Of a stretch of DNA of 8,183 nucleotides, positions 8,028 through 8,183 are shown one piece after another (the stretch's first letter is position 1; every line of letters starts with the position of its first letter). The position numbers were made by a program, and so were the translations under genes. The notes beneath the pieces are model-generated. The model did no database searches and was not told the origin of the DNA. It was given only the letters and a program-made list of their open reading frames with translations. Origin of the DNA: JBKPDV01 sp046728075 (GTDB lineage Bacteria > Acidobacteriota > Thermoanaerobaculia > UBA5066 > Gp7-AA6); assembly GCA_046728075.1 (NCBI GenBank), contig JBKPDV010000181.1:1-8183 (forward strand). Reading direction: 5' to 3'.

Positions 8028-8183
8028 CTGTTCGACCCGTCTTCTCACGACTTTTACGACCTCGGAGCCGCCGATGCGGAAATGCGGCGGGTGGCGGACA
8101 TCTGCCACACCTGCCGCCGCTGCTACAACCTCTGTCCCTCCTTCGACGTCCTCTTCCGGGCCCTGGATCGCCCGGAGGTGGAC
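8028..8183 (+). CDS. N-terminus of a [4Fe-4S] oxidoreductase subunit, GlpC/HdrD-like (cut by the window edge)
   Basis: The frame ending at 8183 reads LFDPSSHDFYDLG, then MRRVADICHTCRRCYNLCPS, then FDVLFRALDRPEVD. The CxxCxxCxxxCP pattern, coded at 8103-8135, is a [4Fe-4S] motif. The context fits the N-terminus of the Fe-S oxidoreductases annotated as GlpC-like or heterodisulfide-reductase-related. I recall members of this family next to short rubrerythrins in proteobacterial genomes, which would fit a role in electron supply. The frame is closed by TAG at 8013-8015 and contains no ATG, GTG or TTG before ATG 8082, which lies too close to the Cys motif. The conserved-looking LFDP segment upstream suggests translation begins near CTG 8028, just after GGGAGGA (8018-8024). 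The start is therefore uncertain, and most of the protein lies outside the window. Confidence 0.7.
   Translation, partial: MFDPSSHDFYDLGAADAEMRRVADICHTCRRCYNLCPSFDVLFRALDRPEVD

Noticed and set aside
8082..8183. ATG 8082 as the start of the Fe-S protein
   Set aside because: It would begin only 7 residues before the first Cys and drop an upstream segment that looks conserved; the nearest GGAG is 14 nt away.

Overview
The window is 8.2 kb of GC-rich bacterial chromosome. It holds five complete or nearly complete genes, a sixth cut off at the right edge, and intergenic arrays of a 7-bp repeat. GC-ending codons, long antisense open frames and Shine-Dalgarno sites fit a high-GC Gram-negative or Acidobacteriota-like organism, but nothing here fixes the phylum. 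No rRNA, tRNA, transposase, integrase or CRISPR is visible.

Layout from left to right. (1) Positions 1-906, + strand: an M23 (LytM/lysostaphin-type) metallopeptidase with a very basic N-terminus, open to the window edge. (2) Positions 907-987: two convergent heptamer arrays that form one large inverted repeat. (3) Positions 988-4680, - strand: a 1230-residue iron-sulfur flavoprotein that joins a GltD/NfnB-like half to a PyrK/NfnA-like half, behind about 300 residues of unknown helical sequence. (4) Positions 4681-4742: a 62-bp divergent intergenic region with a perfect TTGACA -35 element and a 7-1-7 Fur/PerR-type operator over the -10. (5) Positions 4743-7935, + strand: perR, katG (overlapping perR by ATGA) and a rubredoxin-less rubrerythrin. 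(6) Positions 7939-8020: another heptamer array. (7) From about 8028: the N-terminus of a cysteine-rich Fe-S protein of the GlpC/HdrD-like class.

The right-hand 3.5 kb reads as a peroxide-defence cluster. A peroxide-sensing PerR with all its regulatory metal ligands controls its own promoter, and probably katG, whose start it overlaps. KatG would dismute H2O2 at high concentration. The rubrerythrin would reduce low concentrations using electrons from a donor other than a fused rubredoxin. The divergent flavoprotein and the downstream Fe-S protein are candidate electron carriers from NAD(P)H; this link rests on gene context only.

The most unusual signals are three. First, AGTCRRC-type heptamer arrays begin 3 to 5 nt after the stop codons of three genes, always in the sense orientation. 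Second, the single-chain NfnAB-like enzyme carries an uncharacterised N-terminal domain and a large internal insertion. Third, the operator-promoter places the perR start only a few nucleotides downstream of its likely transcription start.
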